In this document: positions 25,291-37,129 of the stretch, piece by piece
How positions within the stretch are numbered: the stretch's first letter is position 1
Layout: each line of letters begins with the position of its first letter
Source: Liriodendron chinense
Lineage: Eukaryota > Streptophyta > Magnoliopsida > Magnoliales > Magnoliaceae
Assembly: GCA_003013855.2 (NCBI GenBank)
Contig: PVNU02001901.1
Span: 1 to 64,000 of the forward strand
Reading direction: 5' to 3'
DNA: 64,000 bases
Translations under genes and position numbers: made by a program
The notes under the pieces: model-generated
Database searches by the model: none
Told to the model about the DNA's origin: nothing
What the model saw: the letters and a program-made list of their open reading frames with translations, nothing else

Positions 25291-25630
25291 TAGAGCTGCA
25301 CACAAGCCGAGCTTGCTAGGAAAGCTCACTTGGCCTGGCTCATATTAGCTCTGCTTGACTTGGCTTGTATAGCAATTTGATCCAAGTCAAGCTCGTTTGA
25401 AACAAGCCAAGCTCAAGCATGGGGAAGCTTGTCTCAGCGTGGCTCGATGCTCGATTAAAGCTCGGCTTGCTCAAGCTTGACTCGGCTTGTGTGGTGTGTG
25501 TGTGTGTGTTGTGTGTGTGTGTGGTGTGTAATAAAATGCTAAGCATAACACAAACCCACTCGTTCATCCCTTTCTATCCTTATCTAGCCCGCCGCACCTC
25601 TCTTTTTCTTTCCTCTCTTATTTTAAATCT

Positions 25631-25668
<38 letters not shown>

Positions 25669-26190
25669 CCCCCGTCCTCAACCCCCGCCGGCCACCGCAT
25701 GGATGTCCTGCACTGACCCTCTCATTTTAACCCCCCCCCCCCCCCCCCTTCTCTCTATCTCCCTGGGCCTTGCCATATGGCCCGCACCCGAGCGACCCTG
25801 CCCTACTCAGTCACACGAACCATACTTACCCAGCCACCGGGAACGTTCTTCTTACTTCTCTCTCAATAGGGTTTTCTTAATTTTTTAATAAATTATATTT
25901 AAAATAGAAAACCCCAATATGGGGCTGGTTTGGGTCAAATTTTAGGGATGGATTGGATCGAGTGGGGGCCTGACAAAGACAAAGCTTCTAGAAAGAAAAG
26001 AAAAGAAAGAAAAAAAAAGACAAACTCAACTTGATAGTGCTCGATCGACTCGGCTTCAACAGCAAGCCAAGCTCGAGCTAATGTTTTGAGCTCAACACTT
26101 AAGCCAAGCCAAGCTTAAGTTGACATGATCATTACTCAAGCCAAGCTCGAGCAGGGCAGAGCTCGGCTCATGCGCAGCTCTAGAGACCTG
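25291..26190. mobile_element. hAT-like element with TAGAGCTGC termini, microsatellite-filled
   Basis: Left end TAGAGCTGCACACAAGCCG; right end read in reverse TAGAGCTGCGCATGAGCCG. Flanks GAGACCTC and GAGACCTG match 7 of 8, with a 1-nt offset at the left. The interior holds an imperfect (GT)n at 25489-25529, (CT)n at 25629-25668 and a run of C at about 25731-25748. No transposase is seen, so it is non-autonomous. Confidence 0.65.
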
Positions 26191-26332
26191 GTACTCCCAC
26201 ACGCATGCCTAATGCAACCCTTACATGCCACATGTATGAAACATGGCACATGTGATGATCTGCGAAAAAGGGTCCGTTAATCATGTTTCTTATCAGTCAT
26301 TTTTAAGTTTAGAGGACAAGGGTTACCTGACG

Positions 26333-26675
26333 ATAGGTGGGGCCCAACATGATGTTTTTTATAAATATACTTAGCCCATCAGATTTTTCATCTCATTTTA
26401 CAACATGGGCCAAAAAATAAGAATATTACAAAGCTCAAGTGGGCCACATGGACAGAAAAGATTGAGAATTGAACACCCCCCATTGAAACATTATGCAGGG
26501 CCATAGATTGTATTTGCCAAATCCACCTTGTCCATCTGTTTTTCCATCTCATTTTCGAGCATGGCCCCATAAATGAGGCAAGTCCAAAGCTCAAGTGAAC
26601 CACACAACAGGAAATAATGGGAAGATTGCCCACCGTTGAAATATGTTGTGGCCATCGTGGGCCCACTTTGGGCTT
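26333..26675. mobile_element. Two tandem left arms of the foldback MITE
   Basis: GTGGGGCCCAACATGATG at 26337 starts one arm. A second arm-like block with its own TCCATCTGTTTTTCCATC and CAAAGCTCAAGTGAACC landmarks follows in the same orientation at about 26500. The complementary arm is absent. Confidence 0.6.
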
Positions 26676-27299
26676 TGGACCTTCTAATGGACCACCTAGG
26701 CTAACAACCTAATAAGGCATGGACCAAACTTAAAACTTGATCCATACTTAAACCATAAACCCTGCTTAAGCCCTAGCCCTAAATCACTTTTAAACTTAGC
26801 CAAACCAAAGCCATTCCATAGTCTAAGCCAAAGATTAGCCATTTTCGAGCTTGAGAGAAACCAAAGTCATTTTCAAGCCTAAGCCAAAGATTAGCCATTT
26901 CCAAGCTTAAGCTAAACCAAATCCATTTTCCAGCCAGAGCCATCTCCAAGCTGTTTTTCAAGACAAAAAGTTAGATCCTAACCCTAAGCTACTAGTCGAG
27001 CCAACTGGCCAAAGTACAAGAAAAAAGCAATAATTGGAGGTAATCTTATTATTCTCCAGCCATAATCAAATTATCGATCCCACCTCAAAAATGTGCCCCG
27101 AGCTACAGTTGTTACTCTCTTGGAAAGACATGCGTGAACCCCCTTACCCCTAGACTTTCACTTATTTACCATTTACCTAACCCATCAACCAATAAGAGTG
27201 TGCCATGTGGCACCTTCTTCCCTTCTTCCAATCCAAAAATGCCACATCACCTTTTACCCTTCATAAACCCAAAAATAACCTAAATGCCACTAAGGGGTA

Positions 27300-27343
<44 letters not shown>

Positions 27344-28330
27344 ATTACAGCTATACTAACAAAATTCAAGAGAAGGAGAGTAAGAGTGAAAGTAAAAGAA
27401 TGGGAAGGAGAGTGAGACTTGGAGGTGAGCTTGAGTTTCCAAAGCCTTTATCCTTGTTAGCCCCTAGCCTCCTACTCTTATAGCCATCTAGCCCATTGAG
27501 CAGGTTAACCATGATGCACACAAACCTCCTAGCCATTTTAAGTGCAAGCCAAAGATCATGCTAGCATCATTAGCATTCATACTTCATTAATCGCATAATC
27601 ACCTCCCTTCTCAACTTCCTTACTTCTCTAAGTTATCATTAAATGTATGCTCTGTGACTTGCCGAAATCTTCAGATCCTATTGGAAACTCATGGTAGCCT
27701 AATTCTCTTACATGTCATTCTAGCATCATCATATTTCCTCTTAACCTCTTTTCTTCTCTAGATATTCTCTAGACGTATGCTCTAAGGCTTGTCGGAATTC
27801 TGAATCTTAGCAAATCAAAAATTCGAGTCTGCCTAGTCCTATCCAGCATTGTACACCTTATCATTTGTCTCCCAAAATCAGTTTATCACACAAAGTAGAG
27901 ACCGTATAGCTGTACGAGCAAAAAGGGTGCCTTTCACCTTCCCTCTTTGTAACCGTTGTCCCTTACTCAAAATCTTATATCACAAATCAAGAGTTAACTT
28001 AAATCAAGAAAGTCTTCAGATTCTTTGGCTTTTATAGATTCTTTAGGTTCTAGTCGACTATGGGATTTGGAGCTAATTGGCTAGTAGTGAATCCAAGTCT
28101 ACTACAATCCAAATCAACCAATACTCCTTAAACCAAAATATAAAAAAGTGTGGGCTCTGATTTTCGACGTTCAAAGATTCATGCCCTTCAATTAGCTGCC
28201 AGGATGGATTTTCTCAAGAATATCAAGGTGGGTTTCACATACGATACAGATGAGGGTTACATGGCAATCAACATTAATAAATGGTCCTCAGAGGTTGTAC
28301 ATTTAAGTCGTGAGGCGAGGGTTGCTCGAC
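26676..28330. other. No gene seen; contains a 42-base run of C
   Basis: AAGCCAAAGATTAGCCATTT and relatives repeat two or three times between 26800 and 26960. The run of C occupies 27302-27343. Downstream sequence shows no coding signal. Confidence 0.55.
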
Positions 28331-28332
28331 CA

Positions 28333-28660
28333 TAGGTGGGGCACACCATGATGTCGGTGACAAATCCACCTCATCCATTGGATTTGCCATCTCATTTTCA
28401 GGGCATGTGCTTAAAAATGACGCTGATACAAAGCTCAAGCAGGCCATACAAGGGGAAAGATTGGGGATTAAATGCCCATGGTTGAAACATTCGTGGGCCC
28501 TCATATTGTTTATGACAAATCCACCCGGTTCATCTATTTTTTCCAGCCAACTTTAGGGCATAGGTCCAGAAATGAGGACGATTTGCAGCTTAAGTGTGCC
28601 ACTCGATAAGAAACAATGGAAAAGAACGCACACCATTGAAATACTTGAGCTTTGGATCTG
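28333..28660. mobile_element. Two tandem left arms of the foldback MITE
   Basis: GTGGGGCACACCATGATGTC (28336) starts one arm and GTGGGCCCTCATATTG (28493) a second in the same direction. This is the same unusual arrangement as at 26333. Confidence 0.6.
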
Positions 28661-29210
28661 CCTCATTTATTTTAGCCCACGCACTTTAAATGACCTGGAC
28701 AAACAGACAGGGTGGATTTATCTCCAGTGCAGATTAGGTACTACCTGAGCCTGTGCCGGGCTTTGGCTGTGGCACTTGCTTAGTGGTGGAGCACAGATGT
28801 GACAGGCTTGCGTCAGGCTTGCTGATGTGGCAGGTCTCTTCTCGCAACATGCTCTACACCAATACATGTTAACAGATATGGGCCACACCAAGCCTGTCCT
28901 GGGCTCTGCACAGGCACCAGGTAGTACCTAATCCGCGTCCGCACACCAAGGTCAGCCCCACGTACAGTTGGCTGAGGTTGGCACAGCAATGGTAATTGAT
29001 GCAATAAAGCGAATGCCAAACCAAAAATACAGACACCCATTCGTATAAGTTACCAATAGCAGGCGGTTTAATGTCTAATAGTGAAACCCATAAGCAGATT
29101 TTTCAAAATGGTTTAAAAGGTATGTGAAGTACATGAACCAAACCTAAATTTGCTCACGTGGGATCTTAAAATGGGACCCACAACTTTTTGAAGGACGAGA
29201 GAGCCTTTGG
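28661..29210. other. No gene seen; non-coding
   Basis: Contains an imperfect inverted pair around GGTACTACCTGAGCCTGTGC (28738) and GCACAGGCACCAGGTAGTAC (28907), a probable small MITE of about 195 bp. Confidence 0.45.
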
Positions 29211-29211
29211 C

Positions 29212-29665
29212 AAGAAGTTCCTGCGTTAGGAACCTAGGTGGGGCCCACCGTGATGTTTGTGAGAAATCCACCCGATTCTTTTGTGAGCTCATTTTAGGCT
29301 ATGGAGACAAAAATGAACCGGATCCAAGTCTCATGTAGACCAAAATCGTGAGGATTGAATGTCCACGGCCGAAATACTCACGGGGCCACAGAAGTTTTGA
29401 ATCAGGCTAATATTTGTGTTTTCAGTTCATCCCTATGCGAATGACTTTATGAACTGTATGGATGGCATATAAACATCATTGTGGAGCTTAGGTAAGCTTC
29501 AATGGTAGCAATTTCCCTACCCACCTTTATCTTTAGTGTGGCACACTAGAGTCTTGGATTCGCATGTCCTCAAATGAGCTCATAAAACGGAAGAACTGGA
29601 TAGATTTCTCACAAACATCACGGTGGACCCCACCTAAGTTCCGGCACAAGAACCTCCTGCTAAAG
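29212..29665. mobile_element. Foldback MITE (GGGCCCACC family), nearly complete
   Basis: Left arm: AGGTGGGGCCCACCGTGATG then TTTGTGAGAAATCCACC. Right arm: GATTTCTCACAAACATCACG then GTGGACCCCACCT. The two arms are largely reverse complements over about 200 bp, so a transcript could form one long hairpin. Outer sequence AAGTTCCTG and CAAGAACCTCCTG extends the pairing. Confidence 0.85.
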
Positions 29666-29857
29666 ACACCACCAATGTATAGTGGGCCATATCTTGTCCA
29701 ATTCAATTTGACTTTTTGTGTGCCAGGAGTTGTGTTTGCTTTTTATTTCCCACGTGCAAACACGTGCAAATGAGTAATGACTCAGTACTGTTTGTTTTTA
29801 TGTCGATGGTGATGGCTTTCTTTTTCGACACTAAAATCAAGAAATGTGCAAATTTCA

Positions 29858-30212
29858 TGTGGGCTTGCTATGATATAAGTGGCTTATCCATCCATCCAGT
29901 TTACTGGCTGATTTTATGGAATGAACCCGAAATTGAGGTAGATCTGAAGCTCAAGTGGACCACACCATGTAAACTGATTTTATGGAATGAACCCGAAATT
30001 GAGGTAGATCTGAAGCTCAAGTGGACCACACCATGCAAAAGAGTGGGTTGAATGCCTATCGTTAAAAACTTTTAGTATCACGATTTCCTATAGTGTGGGC
30101 CACTTGAGCTTAGGATTTGCCTCATTTTTGGGCTAATGCCCTAATATGCTCCAATACAATGAATGGATGGCATGGATATGTCACAAACATCATAGTAGGC
30201 CCACGAATTTAC
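29858..30212. mobile_element. Foldback MITE with internal 66-bp duplication
   Basis: Family landmarks GGTAGATCTGAAGCTCAAG and GTGTGGGCCACTTGAGC are present. A 66-bp segment is repeated exactly or nearly so at 29908-29973 and 29974-30039. Confidence 0.75.
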
Positions 30213-30399
30213 ATCAATCCTTTTCAAATGGTTATTTTTAAGGATTGTAATTACCACCGCACACGCACCAAACAGGGGTAAAAGATAATTATTGTCAATT
30301 TTCATGTATTTACACAGTGATATTGATAAACTAACACCCCATAAGTAAGTGTATCAAAGTTCTTTTACTGTGGGATCAGGAACAAGTGGAGTGCAGGTC

Positions 30400-30407
30400 T
30401 ATATATA
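30400..30407 (+). promoter_or_regulatory. TATA box of P450 copy A
   Basis: TATATATA, about 48 bp upstream of the ATG at 30455. P450 copy B has a TATATA at a comparable place. Confidence 0.5.
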
Positions 30408-30454
30408 GACATCTCCAATCCTACCTTGGCCACAACCCTTCTCAAACAGCTTCC

Positions 30455-33145
30455 ATGGAAATCCAATCCCTCTCAGTCTCCCTCTTCTTTAGTTTCCTCC
30501 TCATCTTCATCATGATGATGAAGAGAAGAAAGTGGGCCATCACCCAAAACCCAATTCCCAAACTGCCCCCTGGCCCATGGAAGCTACCCATCATAGGCAA
30601 CATGCACCACTTGCTCGGACCACTACCACACCGCACCCTAAGGGACTTGGCCCGAAAACATGGACCCATCATGCACCTAATGCTGGGCCAGGTCCCCTAC
30701 CATTGTGGTCTCCTCTCCTAGACTGGCCAAAGAGGTGATGAAGACACATGATCTCAATTTCGCCACACGGCCAAGGCGTCTGGTGGCTGAAATCTTGACC
30801 TATGGGTGCAAGGCCATTGCCTTTACACCCTACGGCAATTACTGGAAATACCTTCGCAAGATTTGCATGATCGAGCTCTTTAATGCCAAGCGTTTCGCAT
30901 CGCTCCATTTCGTTAGAGAAGAAGAAGCATTAAACATCATCCAGTCCATCTACGCATCGCCAAATTCTCCTACCAACATCACCGAGAAGATCTTCACGTT
31001 CACCAACAATGTGATCGCCATATCCACGATTGGCAAGAGATGGAAGGATAGAGAACAGTTCTTATCGGCATTGAAGGAGGCATTCGAATTGTCCGGAGGT
31101 ATGTCTGTCGCCGATCTTTTCCCTTCCATGAACTTTGTTCCGGTGATCTCCGGAATGAAGTTCCGGCTAGAGAGGATTCACCGGAAATTAGATAGGATGT
31201 TCAACGATATCATTGAAGAACACAAAAGAGAGAGTGCGATGATGGAGAAGAGAACGGATGTTGGTGGACCAGACGGTGAGGATTTGGTTGACGTCTTCCT
31301 CCGCCTTCAGAACGATCAGGACCTTGAATTTCCAATCACGAACGACAACATAAAAGCCATCCTCTTTGTAAGTAAACCTCACAATTCGTTTTACTCTCAA
31401 CAGGGTGACGTACGTAGATGGTGTCGCCAAAATCGCACCATTAGTATATATGTCCAAGTTGATCCAACCGTCCAATCAATGGACCACCCTTATAGATGCA
31501 TATTTCACCGCACCCTAGAACTTGGGTGGCAGCCCCTGATTCATAACTCAGGTGGGCCTCAGCTGCCTCATGCACCTTACTCATCTTGTCAAGATGCTCA
31601 CTGTCCTCCTAGAAAAATCTTAAAGTGGTCCATTGACTCCGCGGTTGGGATAATTCAATTTGTATGATTTTCACGGAAATCCCTCTGATCAGTCAGAGAT
31701 CCCTCCGATCGATTGGAGACCGGCCAAACAACGTTCAAAGATCTCTGTGTGAAAATCCATCAAGATCAATCGAATGGTCACCAACTTTATCTCTGATACC
31801 ACTTGTTGAGAATAGAGACGCCGGCGGTGTGAAAGCGAAAGCCGAACAACAATACATCAAAATATAAGATCAAACGAGAAACACAATAAAATCACACCAC
31901 ACAAGCATTCAACCACAAGAGACAATCCGATTTTTACATGGAAAAACCCTCAACGGGTAAAAAATCATGGCGCAAAGCGATCCACTATAATTAACAGAAG
32001 ATTACGGAGATAGACAGCTCAGAAGCAAGGAAAACAGAGAAAACCTTAGTTCTCTCCCTCTCAAAACATTCTCCCCTCTTCCTAATACAATTAGGAAACC
32101 TTGAACACCTTAGAATTACTCCTAATCTCGGATTCATACCATATATATGGCAAGTAACCCGAAATTAGAAACATTTTACGCACAACCACGTAATGTGCAA
32201 GAAAACGCGTGCACAGTTGACTGGTTGCCCGACCGGTCGGACCTTGCACTAAAACAGTCCAGAGGAAAAACACATTCAGACTCGTCACACTACCTCACCA
32301 CCGACCGATCGAAGCCCCCTGCAAACCGGTCGGCCAACCGGTCTAGGGCCCACGAAAAACTGCTTAGCAGCCTTTGTGCATCTGGGTCATAACGTGCAGA
32401 CCGATCGCCCGACTACTCTGAGCACCCAAACCATGCATCGTTTGAAGGCTCTCCAGCACTTTGGACGTGAAAAACGATGAAAAAAATTCATTTGTAATTT
32501 CTTCATTTATTCTATTTTCAGGACATGTTCGCCGGTGGGACTGACAGTTCAGCTATCACCATAGAGTGGGCCATGACAGAGTTGATGAGAAAACCCAGAG
32601 TGATGGAGAAGGCCCAGGCAGAAGTGAGGCAGGCACTCAAAGGAAAGGAAAAGGTAGAGGAAAAAGACATAAGCGAACTCAACTACTTGAAATTGGTGAT
32701 TAAGGAGACTATGAGGTTGCACCCTCCCGGGCCATTGCTAATCCCTAGAGAATGTAGGGAAATGTGTGAGATCGACGGCTACAATATACCGATAAAATCA
32801 AGGGTCTTGGTCAATGCATGGGCCATTGGGAGGGACCCACAACATTGGGATGATCCCGAGAGCTTCAAGCCCGAGAGATTCGATGGTAGTTCAATTGATT
32901 ACAAAGGAACCCACTATGAGCTTCTCCCTTTTGGGGCTGGTAGGAGGGTATGCCCGGCTATACCATTTGGAATGGCCAATGTGGTACTCCTCCTTGCTCA
33001 GCTTCTCTACTACTTTGATTGGAAACTCCCCAATGGAATGAATGGCCAGGACTTGGACATGACTGAGGTATTCGGGATGACAGTACATAGAAGATCCAAC
33101 CTGTACTTAATTCCTATCCCTCGGGTTCCTTTGCCTAGTGAGTAA
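30455..33145 (+). pseudogene. CYP71-like cytochrome P450, frameshifted copy A
   Basis: Plant A-type P450 monooxygenase, a heme-thiolate enzyme normally anchored in the ER and fed electrons by P450 reductase. Exon 1 is 30455-31367 and exon 2 is 32522-33145. The phase-0 intron has a GTAAGT donor and a TTTTCAG acceptor, placed as in copy B. Visible features: hydrophobic N-terminal anchor (about residues 6-22) then a basic stretch, PPGP hinge, I-helix AGGTDS, K-helix ETMR, PERF, and heme loop FGAGRRVCPA with Cys at 32951-32953. Defects: an extra C in the CCCC run at 30694-30697 shifts the frame near residue 80, and the last Gly of the heme signature is Ala (32957-32959). The 1,154-bp intron carries an LTR-like insertion. 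Closest by eye to CYP71D-type enzymes of terpenoid metabolism; substrate unknown. If the extra C is a sequencing error, the protein would be about 511 residues. Confidence 0.85.
31664..32470 (-). mobile_element. Copia-like LTR fragment inside the P450 copy A intron
   Basis: CTCTGATACCA at 31791-31801 is the reverse complement of TGGTATCAGAG, the initiator-Met tRNA primer site of many copia elements. It is followed after 2 nt by TGTTGAG (31804), the expected end of an LTR in reverse orientation. Downstream lies TTTTTACATGGAAAAACCC, a phrase common in copia LTRs. The region is absent from the copy B intron. A clean right end and target duplication were not found. It includes CCGACCGGTCGG (32229). 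Confidence 0.6.
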
Positions 33146-34214
33146 TATACTAGAAAGTGGCTGTGTGTGTGGGTGTGTATGGGTGTGGCTCAAGAATTAG
33201 GAAGATCCACTCTTTAGGTGGCTCACAATGTTTAAATAAAATCAACATAGTGTGGTCCACTGGATGGTGGCCCGATTTCAAGTGCTGATCATCTACTTCT
33301 TGGGTTTCACCTGATGGATGGATTAAATGCTACACACATTTTCTACGTCAGCATATGTGTAAGAATGAAGTGTGTGTGTGTGTGTGTGTGAGAACTAGGG
33401 TAAGGTGGTGTAAGAATTATGTTAAGGAAATGATGTACTTTATTGGTAGTCCTGCAGGCTAGCAGACATCTTCTAGATACATGTTATTAATAAAAAAGAA
33501 AAAAGGAAAATTACAATTCCAAGTCAAGTCAATCATGCATCTCAATTCACCCATGTACACTCTACACCACTCATTTACATTAGTTCAATTTTCTGGCCAA
33601 TAAGCATATGGATAGGAACTAACATACGACAATGGTCCACAACAACCTAAGCATGTGAGGACTTCATTTATGGTATACTACATCCCTAGTCGGACACAGC
33701 AACTAAACAGTTGGATTGTCAAATCATATAGACCTACTTGTCAGCGTTAAAAACAAACTTCATATATAGACCTACTTGTCAGCGTTAAAAACAAACTTCA
33801 GGGCATATTGACGCTGACAGGTTAACCCAGATCAAGTCTAGATCTTCTGTTGGCCGTTGGCTGTAAAATATGAAATTCTTGGTTGCAACTTTTTTATATA
33901 TTAATGGTCCATGTCATACTGCATGAGAGTGTTATGAGGTTGCGCTCCAGGGGGATGTGGTGTGATGAGGTTGCATTGAAGATATAATGTGGTTGCAAAC
34001 CTATGGGATGACATGACGTGAGTGTGATGAGGTTGCACTGAGGATTTGAGGATGTATTGTGGTTGCAAACTTATGTGTTGACCTCGACCAATAAAAGAGC
34101 TGCAAAATAGGGATATCATGTTTGCAGTAATAGAGAATCCGAATCCATCTTTAATATATGTAATAGCAGGAGGAATTTAGAAAGTATGTGAGAATGAGAT
34201 GCAAATTTCATGCA
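33146..34214. other. Downstream of P450 copy A; no gene seen
   Basis: Holds a (TG)10 tract at 33371-33390 and a 38-bp tandem duplication (33726-33763 and 33764-33801). At 33909-34080 three diverged repeats of a GATGAGGTTGCA phrase occur. Confidence 0.6.
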
Positions 34215-34610
34215 AAAGCCTTTGGCAGGAAGTTCTTGTGTTGGGATGCTAGGTGGGGCCCACCGTAAATGTTTATGAGAATTCCACCTAGTCCATCCAT
34301 TTTGTGATCTTATTTTAGGACATGAGGCCAAAAAATGAGGTGGATCCAAAACTCAAGTAGGCCACACGAGAGGGAAAATTGAAGAAAAATGCCTACCGTT
34401 GAAACCTTTCTACGCTCCACATTGATGTTTATATGTCATCCAAACCATTTATAAGGTCATTCCTACTTGGATGAAGTGAAAACACAAAAACTTAGCCTAA
34501 TACATAACTTTTGGGGTTTTATGAATGTTTCAACAGTAATCATTGAATCCCTACTATTTCCTCATGTAACCTACTTGAGTTTTAGATTCCTTTCACTATG
34601 TGAAAAAAGT
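34215..34610. mobile_element. Foldback MITE, right end cut by another element
   Basis: Left arm GGTGGGGCCCACCGTAAATG at 34252 and the expected central part are present. The right arm stops where the TAAATTCGACGG element begins at 34611. Confidence 0.7.
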
Positions 34611-34904
34611 TAAATTCGACGGTCCAGCCGAATTTTGTAAAATTTGAGTGTCCCTACAGTCGAAAAAAAGAGTCATAATATCATTAGGCAAAATCTAAAT
34701 TCGATGGTTCATACCAGTCGGCCAATCGTCGGTGGTCTTAGACAGTCGAACCAATTTCGATGGTCCTTACCTGTCGACTCATTTAGGAACTCGTCCTCCG
34801 GGGACTGTCGGGTTCTTACAAAAATCGATGGTTAAGAGCAGTCAAATTTTGTTTTCCATTCTATCAAATCGACGAGCTTATTACAGCCATTCTATCAAAT
34901 ATCA

Positions 34905-34990
<86 letters not shown>

Positions 34991-35437
34991 GAAAGTTAAT
35001 TTAGTTAACCAAATCTAAGTCATGTGAATATATCGAAAAATTCCAATGCTCTCCAAATACAAGCTCCCAAATAGGAGATTTGGATTCCAGTACCTACTGG
35101 ATGAACAATTGGACAGTGTGGATGTACAACACATGCACATACATCAAGGTCAACCTCATTAGATCTACATCGCATACATAAAGATGAAGGGAGAGCGCTA
35201 AGGGATTATTATTCGATTAGGGCTCTTAAAATTTTACGGTCTTCAATTGTCGAAATTTAGATGTGCTGAAGTCAATTGCTTAGGACCGTCGAATTTTAAT
35301 CTACATCAAGTAAAGTCGAGTTTTATTCGAAATTCCATTGTCCTAATAAGTCAAAATTTTTTACGTTAAAATCAACTGTCAATAACAGTTGAAGTTTCCC
35401 CGACAGTTAATACGATTCTTCTGAACCGTCGAATTTA
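34611..35437. mobile_element. DNA transposon with TAAATTCGACGGTYCAG termini
   Basis: Left end TAAATTCGACGGTCCAG; right end read in reverse TAAATTCGACGGTTCAG. The words TTCGATGGT, CCGTCGAATT and related forms are repeated inside both ends in both orientations, as in subterminal repeats of DNA transposons. An (AT)n tract at 34908-34983 lies inside. No transposase ORF. Superfamily not determined; a TA duplication is possible but the termini make it ambiguous. Confidence 0.65.
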
Positions 35438-37129
35438 TAATTGATTTTAGCGATTTTTCATGTCGTGTTTCTTCTGACCAAATCATTTCACCACAAGTCT
35501 GTCCTTGAACCTTGTTTGTGAATTTTTCTACTCAATATTCTTTCTAAACACCCACTTGTTCAGAGTCTTCTTTCCCTTAGGCAGTTTCTCAAGATCATAG
35601 GTGTGGTCTTTATGCAATAATTTCATCTCCTCTTACTCCCCTTATGCACGTCGGATAAGGCCTCAGAGTAGCCATCCGACTCTCCCATCAGTAAGCATAA
35701 TGTACTCATGTGGAGAGTACATCTTGGACGAATGTCTGTCCCTAGATGACCTCATTACCTGTAGCTCAACAGGTATATCAAATGGGGGCTGCTCCCCCAG
35801 TTCATCTACGGTAGGAACACCCTCATCCCCTACACCTTGTTGCACTCCTTCGTCATCGGGCACTACGGGAGGAGTGATCGGATCCATGTCTTCCAGCTCA
35901 CCTAAATTGGACTGGGTCTTCTTTGATTTTTCAATGTCTTCTATAGACTAATCTTCAAAGAACACCACATCTCTGCTCCTTACGAGCTTCTTTTCAAACG
36001 GATCTCATAATCTGTAATCGAACTTCTCGTTGTTGTACCCCAGAAACACACACTACATGATCTTCGTATCGAGCTTGGACCTCTCATCACTGAGTACATG
36101 AATGAATGCTCGGCATCTAAACACCCTGAGATGATTGTACGACGCATCATGTCCAATCTATATCTTCTTAGGTACTTCTCCATTCAACGGGACTGATAGA
36201 AACTTGTTTATCAAATACACCACCATGTGCATTGCTTCTTCCCAAAACGTCTTAAGCAACTTTGCATGTGATAACATGCATCTGATTCTCTCAACAATTG
36301 TGCGATTCATTTGCTCTGCTACGCTATTATGCTAAAGGGTCTTAAACATCGTCTATTCATGTCGTATACTCAGTCTTACAATATTAATGAAATGCCCTAA
36401 TGTATTCAGCATAATTGTCATTGCAAATGCACTTCAATAGTCTACTTGTCTCTCTTTCGACCATAGCATAAAACACTTTAAATACACCATAAACTTCGTG
36501 TTTCAATTTTAATACATAAACCCAAACCCCCCTAAATGCATCATCTCTAAATGTAATAAAATACAAAACCCAACCCAAAAATTTTGTCATCATTGGACCA
36601 CATACATCAAAATAAATCAAATCTAATCAATGAACTTTATTAACGTAAGAAGCAGTTTAATAAATGAAACTATATATTGTTTTCCAGATAAACAGTCAAT
36701 ACAGATTTTGAGAGGTATACATATCATCTCTAGAAGGAGTCGCTTCTTCGCTAGTAGTTGAAGCCATTTTCTTGCTCATGTGGCCAAACCGCCTGTGTCA
36801 TATGTCCATCACTGAATCTTCTATTACATTTAACTCACCCTTGCAGACGATAACACGTCTTGTATAGGGTGCATCACTTCTTCCCTCTAGTCACGATCAA
36901 TGAACCCTTGATGAGCTTATAATACCCACCAACAAATCGACTCTCATAGCTATCATCATCCAACTTTCCCGTCATCAAGCTAAGGCGAAGGTTAGAAATA
37001 TTCATCACATCTTTTTGCACCAATGTGTAGCCCACATCGATCTTTACACTCATATCACCAACCCCCACGATCCTATATATTCTAGAGTTTCTCACCTTCA
37101 CAGTGTCAAAGTCGTCTAACTTGTAATTA
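35438..37129 (-). pseudogene. Copia pol remnant: protease end, integrase, start of RT
   Basis: Read on the minus strand from 37129 to 35438. First comes a post-protease segment ending in TKGSLIV-like text (37101-36874), then an integrase core with DVCGPM and a CICNDNYAEYI segment matching the usual DNGGEY site (36620-36384). Next is the integrase C-terminal region with frame damage (36183-35980), then a linker ending SPHEYIMLTDG (35887-35663) and the RT N terminus (HTYDLEKLPKGKK, about 35600) with internal stops. The RT YxDD region and RNase H are absent because the sequence ends at the neighbouring transposon. Multiple frameshifts and stops show it is dead. Confidence 0.85.

Noticed and set aside
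28150..28335. Possible exon with a GTGGG donor
   Set aside because: No recognised protein similarity and no partner exon; the 3' part runs into a foldback repeat.
30669..33088. Antisense and alternate-frame ORFs over P450 copy A
   Set aside because: Shadows of the P450 exons on the plus strand.
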